Positions 1 through 8,396 of a stretch of DNA of 44,571 bases are shown in pieces; within the stretch, counting starts at the first letter, position 1, and the number at the start of each line of letters is the position of its first letter. A program made the position numbers and the translations under genes. Below the pieces are notes generated by a model, which had not been told where the DNA came from, did not search any database, and worked only from the letters and a program-made list of their open reading frames with translations. The DNA lies in the NCBI GenBank assembly GCA_013791885.1, contig VMSZ01000074.1:1-44571 (forward strand), read 5' to 3'. The DNA comes from Sulfurimonas sp. GTDB lineage: Bacteria > Campylobacterota > Campylobacteria > Campylobacterales > Sulfurimonadaceae.

Positions 1-508
1 TAATTGTTTTACCCCATTTAAATTTTTCTAAAACTAAAGTCTCGTCTATATCGCCTTCTAAATCTTTTCTCGAATTTTTAAATAAGAATATAAGATAAGA
101 GACCATCAGAAGAAGATAGAGGAAACCGTCAAATCTTCCTATTTGCCCATCTTGAACCATTATAAAAAATAAAACAAGAGGCAAAACTACCCATGCACTG
201 TCTAAGGCAAAAAGATCTCTGTTTGGGGACATTTTTTTGGAGATAAAAAAAACGGCACCAAGAACCAGTGTAATATTGAAAATAACACTTCCAACTACGT
301 TTGCAACAGCCATGTCACTTTTACCGTGAGCTGAAGCCATCATAGATGCTGCCATTTCCGGCAGAGATGTTCCAAACGCCACGAGTGTAGCACCGATAAC
401 GAAGTGAGATATATTAAAATGCAGAGCGATTCTTTCTGATTCTTTAATAATAAAATCAGCACCGTAAATCAAAGCCGACATTGCGATTATAAAAATAAAA
501 AAATCCAT
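1..508 (-). CDS. Calcium/sodium antiporter (CaCA/YrbG family), partial
   Basis: This is an inner-membrane cation exchanger that swaps Ca2+ for Na+ or H+. It is cut by the window start, so only about the first 169 residues are present. The start of the protein is hydrophobic and carries the alpha-1 repeat signature GATLVAFGTSLPE at about residues 37-49, which forms the ion-binding site in this family. Several further membrane segments follow. The ATG at 508 lies 2 bases after the ybeY stop, so the two are probably translated from one mRNA. The family call is firm; the transported ion is inferred from the family. Confidence 0.85.
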   Translation of the reverse strand, partial: MDFFIFIIAMSALIYGADFIIKESERIALHFNISHFVIGATLVAFGTSLPEMAASMMASAHGKSDMAVANVVGSVIFNITLVLGAVFFISKKMSPNRDLFALDSAWVVLPLVLFFIMVQDGQIGRFDGFLYLLLMVSYLIFLFKNSRKDLEGDIDETLVLEKFKWGKTI

Positions 509-510
509 AT

Positions 511-930
511 TTATCCTTGTGTACGAACAATTAAGCTTTGTGGTAAATTAAATTTTTTAATAAGAGCTGCTTCTTTTTCCCGCATTTCTCCATTGTCTAC
601 CTCGTGGTCGAACCCAAGAAGATGAAGCAAGCCATGAATGAAGAGCAGGGCAAACTCATCATCACAACTATGTCCAAACTCTTTGGATTTTTCTTCCACA
701 TGGTCTGAAGAGATAACAATACTGCCAAGCGGAGCCATAGGCATATTTACAAAAGGAAAACTGAGGACATCTGTGTCTTTGTCAATATTTCTAAATTCTC
801 TGTTTATCTCACGTATCTCTTCGTTAGAGGTAACAATAAGCTCAATATCTTTTTTTGTAAGAGCATGAGCGACACTGTTTAAAAATTTTTCATTGACTTC
901 AAGCGAAGTTCTGTTATCTAATTCAATCAT
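511..930 (-). CDS. ybeY: Endoribonuclease YbeY (rRNA maturation factor)
   Basis: YbeY is a zinc metalloprotein needed for 16S rRNA 3'-end maturation and 70S ribosome quality control. The protein is 139 aa, normal for the family. The metal-binding signature HGLLHLLGFDH lies at residues 99-109, giving His99, His103 and His109. The exchanger gene follows after 2 bases. A TATAAT-like -10 box sits only about 8 bases upstream of the ATG, and there is no room for a ribosome binding site, so the mRNA may be leaderless. Confidence 0.95.
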   Translation of the reverse strand: MIELDNRTSLEVNEKFLNSVAHALTKKDIELIVTSNEEIREINREFRNIDKDTDVLSFPFVNMPMAPLGSIVISSDHVEEKSKEFGHSCDDEFALLFIHGLLHLLGFDHEVDNGEMREKEAALIKKFNLPQSLIVRTQG

Positions 931-937
931 GGGTAAA

Positions 938-943
938 ATTATA
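938..943 (-). promoter_or_regulatory. Putative -10 box of ybeY
   Basis: TATAAT on the minus strand. The expected transcription start, 6-7 bases downstream, falls at or next to the ATG at 930. No convincing -35 box is visible, which is common in this phylum. Confidence 0.5.
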
Positions 944-1005
944 TCTAACGAGGCTTATAGTTTGTAAAATACCCGTAAGGAGTACTTTAGAATGCATGAC
1001 GAATA

Positions 1006-1215
1006 CTAAGCTGTGATATTAATGCTGTTTCCTATGCCGGTTTTTTGAGCATTCATCAAATCCGTTTGTTCTTTTGCACTCTCTAAAATCTTTAAAATCT
1101 GACGCTCTTGGACTTCCGTCGCCTTTTTTATTGTGTCTGTTTGAGGAGCTTCCGAACTACCCTGTGTTGAACTGCTCTGCGTTGAACTGCTCTGCGTTGA
1201 AGATGATACATCCAT
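1006..1215 (-). CDS. Small Ser/Thr/Gln-rich protein, putative YjfB-type motility protein
   Basis: A 69-aa protein. The N-terminal third is a low-complexity SSSTQ repeat. The rest is a predicted helix (KKATEVQERQILKILES) followed by a GIGNSINITA tail. The helix plus a glycine-rich tail ending in a small-residue terminus resembles the YjfB 'putative motility protein' family, whose role is not defined. Its ATG has an AAGGA-type ribosome binding site just upstream. It stands alone between ybeY and the divergent queC. The family assignment rests on remembered resemblance only. Confidence 0.5.
   Translation of the reverse strand: MDVSSSTQSSSTQSSSTQGSSEAPQTDTIKKATEVQERQILKILESAKEQTDLMNAQKTGIGNSINITA
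1166..1195 (-). repeat. 15-bp tandem repeat inside the small motility-like gene
   Basis: Two exact copies of gttgaactgctctgc (1166-1180 and 1181-1195), followed by a partial third. In frame they encode the SSSTQ/QSSST unit. Because 15 is divisible by 3, copy-number change would lengthen or shorten the Ser-rich segment without a frameshift. Confidence 0.8.
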
Positions 1216-1309
1216 TTGTATATCCTTTTTGAGTTATATTTGCACATTGTAGTATGGAGATGTTTCGTGCAATATTAAAAATCATATTTAGATATGGTAA
1301 AATCAGCTT

Positions 1310-1990
1310 ATGAATTTAAATAATAAAATAAAAAAAGCAATATGCGTTATGAGCGGAGGAATGGACTCCACTTTGAGTGCTTACATGATGAAAAGTGAAG
1401 GTTATGAGATTATCGGTGTTCATTTTAATTATGACCAAAGAACACAAAGCAAAGAACTTTCCTGTTTTGAGAATATATGTGAAGCCATGGGAGTTGAAAA
1501 TAAATATGTTTTAGATCTAAGTTTTTTTAAACAGCTTGGAGCTTCAGCACTTACTGACCATAGTATAGAAGTGCCTATAGGAGGGATTGAAGACGGTGTT
1601 CCAGTCACTTATGTTCCTTTTAGAAATGGAATATTTTTAAGCATGGCAGCTGCTATCGCAGAAAAAGAGGGTGCAAGTGTTATCAGTATCGGAGTCGTCG
1701 AAGAAGACAGCAGCGGCTATCCTGACTGCAGGGAAGAGTACATTACAAGCATGCAGCAAAGTATTAATCTTGGAACAAAAGATGAGACAAAGATAGAGAT
1801 TCGCATGCCTTTAGTCCACCTCAAAAAATCTCAAATAGTGCAAAAGGCACTTGATTTGGAAGTTCCGCTTTCACTTACTTGGAGTTGTTATAAAAATGAG
1901 CAAAAAGCCTGTGGTGTGTGTGACAGCTGCAGACTAAGACTTAATGGATTTAAACTTGCAAAGGCTCAAGACCCAATAGAGTATGATTGA
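1310..1990 (+). CDS. queC: 7-cyano-7-deazaguanine synthase QueC
   Basis: QueC converts 7-carboxy-7-deazaguanine to preQ0 with ATP and ammonia, in the queuosine tRNA-modification pathway. The ATP-pyrophosphatase loop SGGMDS is at residues 15-20. The zinc site Cys193, Cys201, Cys204, Cys207 is complete near the C terminus. Its 226 aa is the usual length. The ATG has no ribosome binding site and follows a TAAAAT -10-like box by only a few bases, so it may be leaderless. The next gene overlaps its 3' end by 8 bases. No other que gene is in the window. Confidence 0.95.
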   Translation: MNLNNKIKKAICVMSGGMDSTLSAYMMKSEGYEIIGVHFNYDQRTQSKELSCFENICEAMGVENKYVLDLSFFKQLGASALTDHSIEVPIGGIEDGVPVTYVPFRNGIFLSMAAAIAEKEGASVISIGVVEEDSSGYPDCREEYITSMQQSINLGTKDETKIEIRMPLVHLKKSQIVQKALDLEVPLSLTWSCYKNEQKACGVCDSCRLRLNGFKLAKAQDPIEYD

Positions 1991-2657
1991 ACTATTATTT
2001 AAAGAGTTAAGAATTGAGCATATATGCAATCCGAAATTAAAAAATAGCTATATTAGTATAAAACCTGTCCATACAGACGGGGAGCAGATCGCAAAAATAG
2101 TAGTAAAAACACCAAAAGTATCCCAAAAAATTCTACATGAACTACTCGCAAACCGAGAAGTTTGGATACGAAAACAGATTCTCAAATTTCAAAAAATAAA
2201 ATTAAAAAAAATAAATCTTGAAGATGAAGTGCTTATTTTTGGTGAAATTTACAGTCTCGATAGTGATGAAGCATCTTGGCTCAGAGAAAAACTTATGACA
2301 ATTCAAACGGATGATATACCAAAAATACTTAAAGCTTATGATGCTTTTTATATGCAACTCTCTAAAAAATATCTTACCCAAAGAGTTGATTTTTTTGCGA
2401 AGACAATGGGTCTGGAATATTCTGAAATAAAATTTAAAAAGCTCAAAAGCAGATGGGGAAGCTGTGACTCAAAAAAGGCGATAACACTTAATACACAGCT
2501 AATGAAAGTCGAAAAAGAGCTTATAGACTACGTTGTCGTGCATGAGCTATCCCACATACGACATATGAACCACTCAAAATATTTTCATGCTCATGTAGAA
2601 AAATATTTGCCAAATTCGATGATACTAAGAAAAACTCTTAAAAACACTCATTTTTAA
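1983..2657 (+). CDS. YgjP-type (DUF45/SprT-like) zinc metallopeptidase
   Basis: A predicted cytoplasmic zinc metallopeptidase of 224 aa. The family hallmark RWGSC is present, followed by HELSH at residues 187-191 and a third likely ligand, His197, in NHS; Glu188 would be catalytic. The N-terminal half is a beta-rich domain typical of YgjP proteins, whose substrate is unknown. It overlaps queC by 8 bases and is therefore probably co-translated, although no functional link with queuosine synthesis is established. Confidence 0.85.
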   Translation: MIELLFKELRIEHICNPKLKNSYISIKPVHTDGEQIAKIVVKTPKVSQKILHELLANREVWIRKQILKFQKIKLKKINLEDEVLIFGEIYSLDSDEASWLREKLMTIQTDDIPKILKAYDAFYMQLSKKYLTQRVDFFAKTMGLEYSEIKFKKLKSRWGSCDSKKAITLNTQLMKVEKELIDYVVVHELSHIRHMNHSKYFHAHVEKYLPNSMILRKTLKNTHF

Positions 2658-2663
2658 GTTGTT

Positions 2664-3797
2664 TTATCTCTCATTCAAAAAATAGCGAAGACTGACGTCG
2701 CTCCACTCTTTGGAAAGCTTCAAATGATTTTCAATAGAAGCATAAACCGTTTTAAAATCACTGTTTTGTACACTTAATTCTTCTATCACTTGAGTCAGGG
2801 CTACTTTACCGGCTGCTATAACATCCTGAGGAAATTGTAAAATTTTTACATCGAGTTCATGAAGTTTTTTAAGTGCGTGTATATTTTCCGAATGAAACTC
2901 ATACGTCATATTTGAATTGAGCTCATTCGCAGAAACTTCAATGATAGCTTTATGCTCAAACGAAAGTTTTTCCCAAGAGTGCTTATTAAAAGTAAGTTCC
3001 AAAATTGAGCCAGGTTCATGCCAGCCGGAGTAGTAGTAAGGCGCAACTTTATAAAAGCCCATTTTAAGATCAAGCGCAGGCCCAACCCATTCTGTCGCAT
3101 CAATGACACCCCGTTCAAGTGAGGTATATATTTCTCCTGCCGGTAAAAGTATAGGATTAACACCAAATTTCGAAAACACTTCTCCGCCAAGGCCCGGAAT
3201 ACGCATTTTAAGCCCTTGCATGTCAGCAAGTGACTCTATAGGCTTTCTAAACCATCCACCCATTTGTATATTTGTGTTACCGCCCATAAAAGGATAAAGA
3301 TTGTATTTTGCATACTGTTCTCTCCAAAGCTCCAGACCGCCGCCAAAAAGCATCCAGGAATTTATCTCCTCTGCTGTAAAGCCAAAAGGAATTCCGCTGT
3401 AGAGAGAAAATGCAGAGTTTTTTCCTTTCCAATAATAAGGACCGGAATGAAATGCGTCTATTTGTCCGCTTGAACAAGCATCAAAAACAGCAAGAGCAGG
3501 GACGAGAGTATTTTTAGGGTAGAGTTTTATCTCTAAAGAGCCGCCACTTACATCTTTAACTCTTTGCGCAAATTTTTCAACATTAGTTCCCATGATAGGA
3601 AAATGAGCAGGCCAGCTTGTAGCCAGTTTTATCATTGTTTTTTTGTTTTTGTTGACATTAACCCGTTTAGACTCATCCTCTTTTGCCGAGGGATGTTTTG
3701 AGTAGTCTATGGCTTCTCTGTTACTTTCATTGCAGCCACTGAGTGCTATAGCGCTTGAGGCAAGTGCCGCTTGTGTTAAAAATTTTCTACGATTCAT
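2664..3797 (-). CDS. TRAP transporter solute-binding protein (DctP/TakP-like), Tat lipoprotein
   Basis: A 377-aa periplasmic binding protein of the TRAP family, which captures organic acids for a DctQM permease. The N terminus is a twin-arginine signal (NRRKFL) ending in a lipobox (LSGC, Cys22), so it is probably folded in the cytoplasm, exported by Tat and lipidated. The DctP fold is recognisable. The segment MRIPGLGG holds the conserved ligand-binding Arg, and WVGP...YYYSGWHEPG resembles 2-oxoacid-binding TakP proteins. A strong AGGAG precedes the ATG. No dctQ or dctM lies beside it. The ligand is inferred, not shown. Confidence 0.85.
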   Translation of the reverse strand: MNRRKFLTQAALASSAIALSGCNESNREAIDYSKHPSAKEDESKRVNVNKNKKTMIKLATSWPAHFPIMGTNVEKFAQRVKDVSGGSLEIKLYPKNTLVPALAVFDACSSGQIDAFHSGPYYWKGKNSAFSLYSGIPFGFTAEEINSWMLFGGGLELWREQYAKYNLYPFMGGNTNIQMGGWFRKPIESLADMQGLKMRIPGLGGEVFSKFGVNPILLPAGEIYTSLERGVIDATEWVGPALDLKMGFYKVAPYYYSGWHEPGSILELTFNKHSWEKLSFEHKAIIEVSANELNSNMTYEFHSENIHALKKLHELDVKILQFPQDVIAAGKVALTQVIEELSVQNSDFKTVYASIENHLKLSKEWSDVSLRYFLNER

Positions 3798-3805
3798 GAG
3801 AGCTC

Positions 3806-4807
3806 CTAAAAATCTAAAGTTAATTGTCTTGGTGCTGTTTGAGCCTGAGATAAAATGGACTTATCTACACCTGCAATGAGGGCAAAATGAAATTTATTTG
3901 TTTTTAATATATCAAAGATGTCCTGCGTTTTCTTGTAAGCATAAACATTATTGTAAGTGCTAAACTCTTCAAGCAGTGTTTGCGGGAGAATATAAATAAT
4001 ATCTGCCCAGTTGGCATTTTTTTGAAGAAAGTTTATTTCTGAAACAATCAGTTCTGCGTTTTTTTCAAAAATTAAAACTTTATCACTTGACCCAAACTCT
4101 TTTTGTTCAAAATTTTTATTGGTAAAGACCGCTTGAAAATGGTCAATTTGTGTAAATTTTCTAAGTCTATAGTTTATTTTAAGTGTTTTCAGAAGATGTA
4201 AAAGTTCTTCCAAATAGGGCACAAAAAATGGAGAGAGGAGTTGTCTTTCATAAAAAATATCATCATAAATAAAAGATGTTTCAAAGAGCGTCTGCTCAAC
4301 TATGTTAATAGACTGCGCAGGAGTAGACGAGAGTGTTCTGATATCAGTAAAAAGGTCTCTGCTGCAAAATGCAGGACAAAAGAGCAGGGTACTTTTTTTC
4401 TCTACATTCCAAAGTAATTTGGATATTGCCCGAATATCAGAATGCAACACGATAAAATTGGGCTCTGTAATGATTCCAAGAGAAAGTTTTAAAATTATTT
4501 CGTTACATTCGTAAGTCGTTACTTCTTTTTCAACTAGGCGAAAACGCAATAACCTTTTTAATGCATCTTCAATACTCTTTACCTGTATCCAAGCAATTTC
4601 ACTGTCGCTCATTTGAACAGGTTTGTCAAAAATAATGCCATAAGCACCATTGAAAATTGCACTCTCAATCTCATCTTCGTTAAACGCAAGAAAAAGATCC
4701 CCGCGTTTAACTACTTTTGCTTCAAAAACAATGTTTTCAAAACTATTTACAAAAGGTTTGTTGATGAGCTTTGCGTGTGTAAGAGCTAGTACGTTTTCAA
4801 GTCTCAT
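3806..4807 (-). CDS. Conserved hypothetical protein with Mur-ligase-like N-terminal domain
   Basis: A 333-aa protein of unknown function. Residues about 25-70 (KRGDLFLAFN...AIFNGAYGIIFDKP) resemble the UDP-MurNAc-binding N-terminal domain of MurE/MurF, where 'GDLFVAL...A...GA' is typical. I see no GKT/S ATP-binding motif of the central Mur domain, so it is not a complete ligase. The ATG overlaps the metG stop by 4 bases (ATGA), indicating translational coupling. Relatives next to metG in Campylobacterota have carried labels such as 'peptidoglycan synthetase' or 'ferrochelatase', which the sequence does not support. Confidence 0.6.
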   Translation of the reverse strand: MRLENVLALTHAKLINKPFVNSFENIVFEAKVVKRGDLFLAFNEDEIESAIFNGAYGIIFDKPVQMSDSEIAWIQVKSIEDALKRLLRFRLVEKEVTTYECNEIILKLSLGIITEPNFIVLHSDIRAISKLLWNVEKKSTLLFCPAFCSRDLFTDIRTLSSTPAQSINIVEQTLFETSFIYDDIFYERQLLSPFFVPYLEELLHLLKTLKINYRLRKFTQIDHFQAVFTNKNFEQKEFGSSDKVLIFEKNAELIVSEINFLQKNANWADIIYILPQTLLEEFSTYNNVYAYKKTQDIFDILKTNKFHFALIAGVDKSILSQAQTAPRQLTLDF

Positions 4808-6753
4808 CCAATAGGTGTGCCCGCTTTTTTAGGTTTTTCCGGTCTTATAAGACATAAACCCTCTTCATCCTTTGCGGCAAGAAGCATTCCCTCAGAGAGC
4901 ATACCCATGAGTTTTGCAGGTTTTAGGTTTGCTACAACGCAAACATAAGTATTAACAAGTTCCTCAGGTGAATAAAATTCTCTAATTCCTGCGACTACTT
5001 GTCTTGGTCTTGCTTCACCGACATCAACTTGAAGTTTTAAGAGTTTTTTACTTTTAGGAACTTCCTCAGCTTCTACAACGATACCCACTTTTAGTGATGT
5101 TTGAAAAAATTGACCAATTTCTATAAGGTTGTCTTCACTCGTGCTTGTCGCTGCGTTTACACTCTCTTTCGTTTCTTTTTTCTCTTCTAGAGGTTTATTC
5201 GGCTGTGCCGCCGGAGCTTCTTCCATAAGAGGTTCTTCAATGCGCGGAAAAAGAGGTGGAACAACTTTAATATTAAATAGTTTTAGTAGTTTTTTGTCTA
5301 ATATAAGCTCTTTGTAACTCTCATTGTTTATCTCAAAATTCAAAGCATCCGCTATGATATTTGTAGTCTGAGGCATGACAGGGTGAAGCATAATGGAAGC
5401 TTTTGCCAAAATATTTGCAACAAGAGCAACTGTAGCCAGAGCTTCATCTTTTTTATCTTCTTTCATTTTTACCCAAGGAGCGTGCTCTTCTATGGCTTTA
5501 TTTCCTATAGAAAATAATCTCCAAAGCTCTTCGAGGTATCTATGTGTTTGTAAATTTTCCATATAAGTATCAAGCGAATCAAGAATAACATTCATCGCAT
5601 CAAGCTCTTTTTTATGAAACTTTTCTACATCAACACTGTCTATTTCAAATTCAGAATATTTACCGCTCATACCGATAATACGGTTTAAAAGGTTTCCTAA
5701 ATCATTACTGAGTTCTGAGTTTATTCTGTCTATAAATGCGCGTTGAGAAAAATCTCCATCTTGACCAAACGGCACTTCTCTCATCATAAAGTATCTTAAA
5801 TTTTCAGCACCATACGCATCTGCTACAACTTTCGGGGCGATAACATTACCTTTTGATTTAGACATTTTTTCACCGTCTCTCGTCCACCAGCCATGTGCAC
5901 CAATATGTTTTGGAAGAGGCAAGTCTAAGCTCATCAAAAACGCAGGCCAGTAAATGGCGTGAAAACGCAAGATGTCTTTGCCTACAAATTGTATTGAAGC
6001 CGGCCAGTAATGCATATTAGCTTCATCTTTACCATAACCTAAAGCAGTAATATAGTTGAGTAGGGCGTCGAGCCAAACATACATAACATGCTTGTCGTCA
6101 TTAAGTGACGCAGGCATTTTTACACCCCATGTAAAAGATGTTCTTGTTACAGAAAGATCGCGTAAGCCGCCTTTTACAAAGTTGATTACTTCGTTTGCAC
6201 GAGAACGTGGAAGTATAAAGTCTGGATTATTTGCATAATGTGAAAGTAATTTATCCTCATATTTTGAGAGTCTGAAAAAGTAGCTTTCCTCTTTTACTAT
6301 ATTTGTACTTCTTCCGCAATCCGGGCAAAATTCACCGTCTATAAGCTGCGTTTCGGGAAAGAAAGTCTCACAACTTACACAGTAGTGACCTTCATAAAAA
6401 TCTTTGTAAATATCACCTTTAGCATACATTGTTTCAAAAGCTTTTTGAACACCTATTTTATGCTCTTCATCTGTTGTACGAATAAATTTATCATAACAGA
6501 TACCAAATTCATCCCATAAATTTTTAAAAGATGTACTGATTTCATCTGCAAATTCTTGAGTCGGTTTGCCATTTTTTTGTGCCGATTCTTCTATTTTTTG
6601 ACCATGCTCATCTGTTCCAGTTAGAAAATAGGTGTCTTCACCTTTTAATTTTTCATATCTTGCCAAAGAATCTGCAATGAAAGTCGTATACGCATGACCA
6701 ATATGCGCTTCGCCATTTACATAGTATATAGGTGTTGTTATATATTTACTCAA
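4804..6753 (-). CDS. metG: Methionyl-tRNA synthetase with C-terminal tRNA-binding domain
   Basis: MetRS charges tRNA-Met and initiator tRNA. Class I signatures are present: HIGH at residues 17-20 and KMSKS near 295. A zinc knuckle (CVSC...CPDC) lies around residue 125. The last ~105 residues are an EMAP-II/Trbp111-type tRNA-binding domain (SLKVGIV...LVVAN-like region), after a Glu/Pro/Lys-rich linker. Its 649 aa matches this two-part architecture. The start is TTG, supported by AAGGA 7-8 bases upstream and by alignment of the MSKYITTPIYY N terminus. Confidence 0.96.
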   Translation of the reverse strand: MSKYITTPIYYVNGEAHIGHAYTTFIADSLARYEKLKGEDTYFLTGTDEHGQKIEESAQKNGKPTQEFADEISTSFKNLWDEFGICYDKFIRTTDEEHKIGVQKAFETMYAKGDIYKDFYEGHYCVSCETFFPETQLIDGEFCPDCGRSTNIVKEESYFFRLSKYEDKLLSHYANNPDFILPRSRANEVINFVKGGLRDLSVTRTSFTWGVKMPASLNDDKHVMYVWLDALLNYITALGYGKDEANMHYWPASIQFVGKDILRFHAIYWPAFLMSLDLPLPKHIGAHGWWTRDGEKMSKSKGNVIAPKVVADAYGAENLRYFMMREVPFGQDGDFSQRAFIDRINSELSNDLGNLLNRIIGMSGKYSEFEIDSVDVEKFHKKELDAMNVILDSLDTYMENLQTHRYLEELWRLFSIGNKAIEEHAPWVKMKEDKKDEALATVALVANILAKASIMLHPVMPQTTNIIADALNFEINNESYKELILDKKLLKLFNIKVVPPLFPRIEEPLMEEAPAAQPNKPLEEKKETKESVNAATSTSEDNLIEIGQFFQTSLKVGIVVEAEEVPKSKKLLKLQVDVGEARPRQVVAGIREFYSPEELVNTYVCVVANLKPAKLMGMLSEGMLLAAKDEEGLCLIRPEKPKKAGTPIG

Positions 6754-6784
6754 TTTATTTCCTTGTTATAATTCATCTGTAATT

Positions 6785-6976
6785 TTAAAATTCAAAGCCG
6801 CCGGTCTCACCTTTGGACATACTGTTGTAAACGGATTTCACATAATCAGAGCGCAGTTCGCAAGTGAAAAAAAGCTCGCAGTCGCTACAGCTTTTGAGCT
6901 CTTTTTCTTTTTGACAAAGTTCTACTTTAAGAATCATCTCATCGAGGTGAACTTCAAATTTATCTTTGTTTTGCAT
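6785..6976 (-). CDS. Small conserved Cys-containing protein
   Basis: A 63-aa acidic protein of unknown function. It has four cysteines, three of them in a CxxCx5C cluster ([11 protein letters not shown]), which suggests metal or disulfide binding. The start overlaps the 3' end of fbp by 17 bases. A similarly placed small gene sits between metS and fbp in C. jejuni as I recall, so it is probably a real, conserved gene rather than a chance ORF. Confidence 0.65.
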   Translation of the reverse strand: MQNKDKFEVHLDEMILKVELCQKEKELKSCSDCELFFTCELRSDYVKSVYNSMSKGETGGFEF

Positions 6977-7805
6977 AAACTTCTTTTACTCTCGCAATTT
7001 CGTATTTCGAACCAAAGAAACATGGTGATGTCCCATGAATGTGGTCATGTGAAAGTTTCATAATATCTTCGTTGACTGCATCAATTGCATCGCCGCCGGC
7101 CATTTTGAAAATAAACGCAAAAGGGAATACTTCAAACAGTTTACGAAGTTTGCCTTCTGGTTTATCGGACGTAGCAGGGTAGCTGAAAAGTCCACCGCCT
7201 TTAAGAAGAATTTGGTGCAAGTCTGGAACCATACCGCCAGAATATCTTAAGCGGTAACCCTCAGCAAAGAAACTGTCTACAAGCTCTTTATGAAATGGCT
7301 TCCAATTTTGCTGCGTTCCGCCGGGAGCATTAAGATTCCCTTTTTCGTTCAAACGGATCTCTTTAACAAACTCAAATTCACCGGCCTGAAGAAGGTAGAG
7401 TTTTGTTTTTGTATCTGCAAAAACCATTTCAACTCTAGGACCATAAACCACATAACAAGAAGCTACCATATTTACAGCACCCCACGTTTTTTCGTAAATA
7501 CCGAAAATTGAACCGACACTGAGATTGACATCAACAAGAGATGAGCCATCGAGCGGATCGTAAGCTATGAAATACTTTCCATCTTCACGAATATGCATTT
7601 CATGCTCTTTCTCTTCACTTGCAATAGTATGTACAGAAGGAACTTTTGAAAGTTCCTCTTCAATGATTAAATCACACTGAATATCTAACTGTAGCTGCGT
7701 TTCCCCAGAACTGTTTTCTTGTTGAGAATAGCCTATATCTTTAACATCTATAGCTTTTTTAATTCTAATTGCACTTCTTTGAATAGCATCAAATATATCT
7801 TTCAT
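6960..7805 (-). CDS. fbp: Class I fructose-1,6-bisphosphatase
   Basis: FBPase hydrolyses fructose 1,6-bisphosphate to fructose 6-phosphate, the committed step of gluconeogenesis. An autotroph fixing CO2 through the TCA cycle needs it to make hexoses. The metal/phosphate site DPLDGSS is present, as is the upstream acidic EEKE segment. At 281 aa it is slightly short for class I. The ATG directly abuts the mobB stop, and the following small gene overlaps its 3' end, so mobB-fbp-small ORF looks like one transcript. Confidence 0.95.
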   Translation of the reverse strand: MKDIFDAIQRSAIRIKKAIDVKDIGYSQQENSSGETQLQLDIQCDLIIEEELSKVPSVHTIASEEKEHEMHIREDGKYFIAYDPLDGSSLVDVNLSVGSIFGIYEKTWGAVNMVASCYVVYGPRVEMVFADTKTKLYLLQAGEFEFVKEIRLNEKGNLNAPGGTQQNWKPFHKELVDSFFAEGYRLRYSGGMVPDLHQILLKGGGLFSYPATSDKPEGKLRKLFEVFPFAFIFKMAGGDAIDAVNEDIMKLSHDHIHGTSPCFFGSKYEIARVKEVYAKQR

Positions 7806-8309
7806 TTACACTTCCTTTGCGTTTTTTAAAATCCACGATATTACATCATCAGGATTGTTTAAATCTAATATGTCAATGCCGCTAGGCAATTCATAATCTT
7901 TTATATTTATACTCTCATCAATTGCTAAAGCATTCATATATGCAAAATAATCTTCGTCAAGAGAATTTCTGAATACACTGATACGAGGAAGAGGGAGATT
8001 TTTCAAACCCTCCACTAATAGTATGTCAAATTTATCGAAAAGTCTTATCATCTCATCAAGTTCTTTATTTTTTTGCGAAAAATAAGTTGTTCTTGTTGGT
8101 GAAGTAACAATAACCTCCGCCCCTGTATCGGAAAACTTATAGCTGTCTTTACCTTCAACATCAAAACGAGCTTTGTCTTTGGGGTCGTGCTTAATAATAG
8201 CAACTTCTTTTTTATACTCATGAATAAGTTTTCTTGCTATTTTTAAAATCAGTGTCGTTTTTCCACTGTTTGAGGGACCTGTAAATGCAACGGCTAATCT
8301 TTTGTTCAA
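7806..8309 (-). CDS. mobB: Molybdopterin-guanine dinucleotide biosynthesis adaptor MobB
   Basis: MobB is a small P-loop GTPase that assists MobA in attaching GMP to molybdopterin, producing the cofactor for nitrate, formate and other Mo/W reductases. The Walker A motif GPSNSGKTT lies at about residues 11-19; the protein is 167 aa, full length. The start appears to be TTG with only a weak GAG upstream. A nearer start would remove the first strand of the P-loop fold. It is directly followed by fbp. Confidence 0.88.
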   Translation of the reverse strand: MNKRLAVAFTGPSNSGKTTLILKIARKLIHEYKKEVAIIKHDPKDKARFDVEGKDSYKFSDTGAEVIVTSPTRTTYFSQKNKELDEMIRLFDKFDILLVEGLKNLPLPRISVFRNSLDEDYFAYMNALAIDESINIKDYELPSGIDILDLNNPDDVISWILKNAKEV

Positions 8310-8396
8310 AGCAAACTCTATATTTTAAATTTTGCTGATTATACAAAAAGGTAGTTTAATAAGATATAATTCATGATAATTTTTTTGGGATGTACT

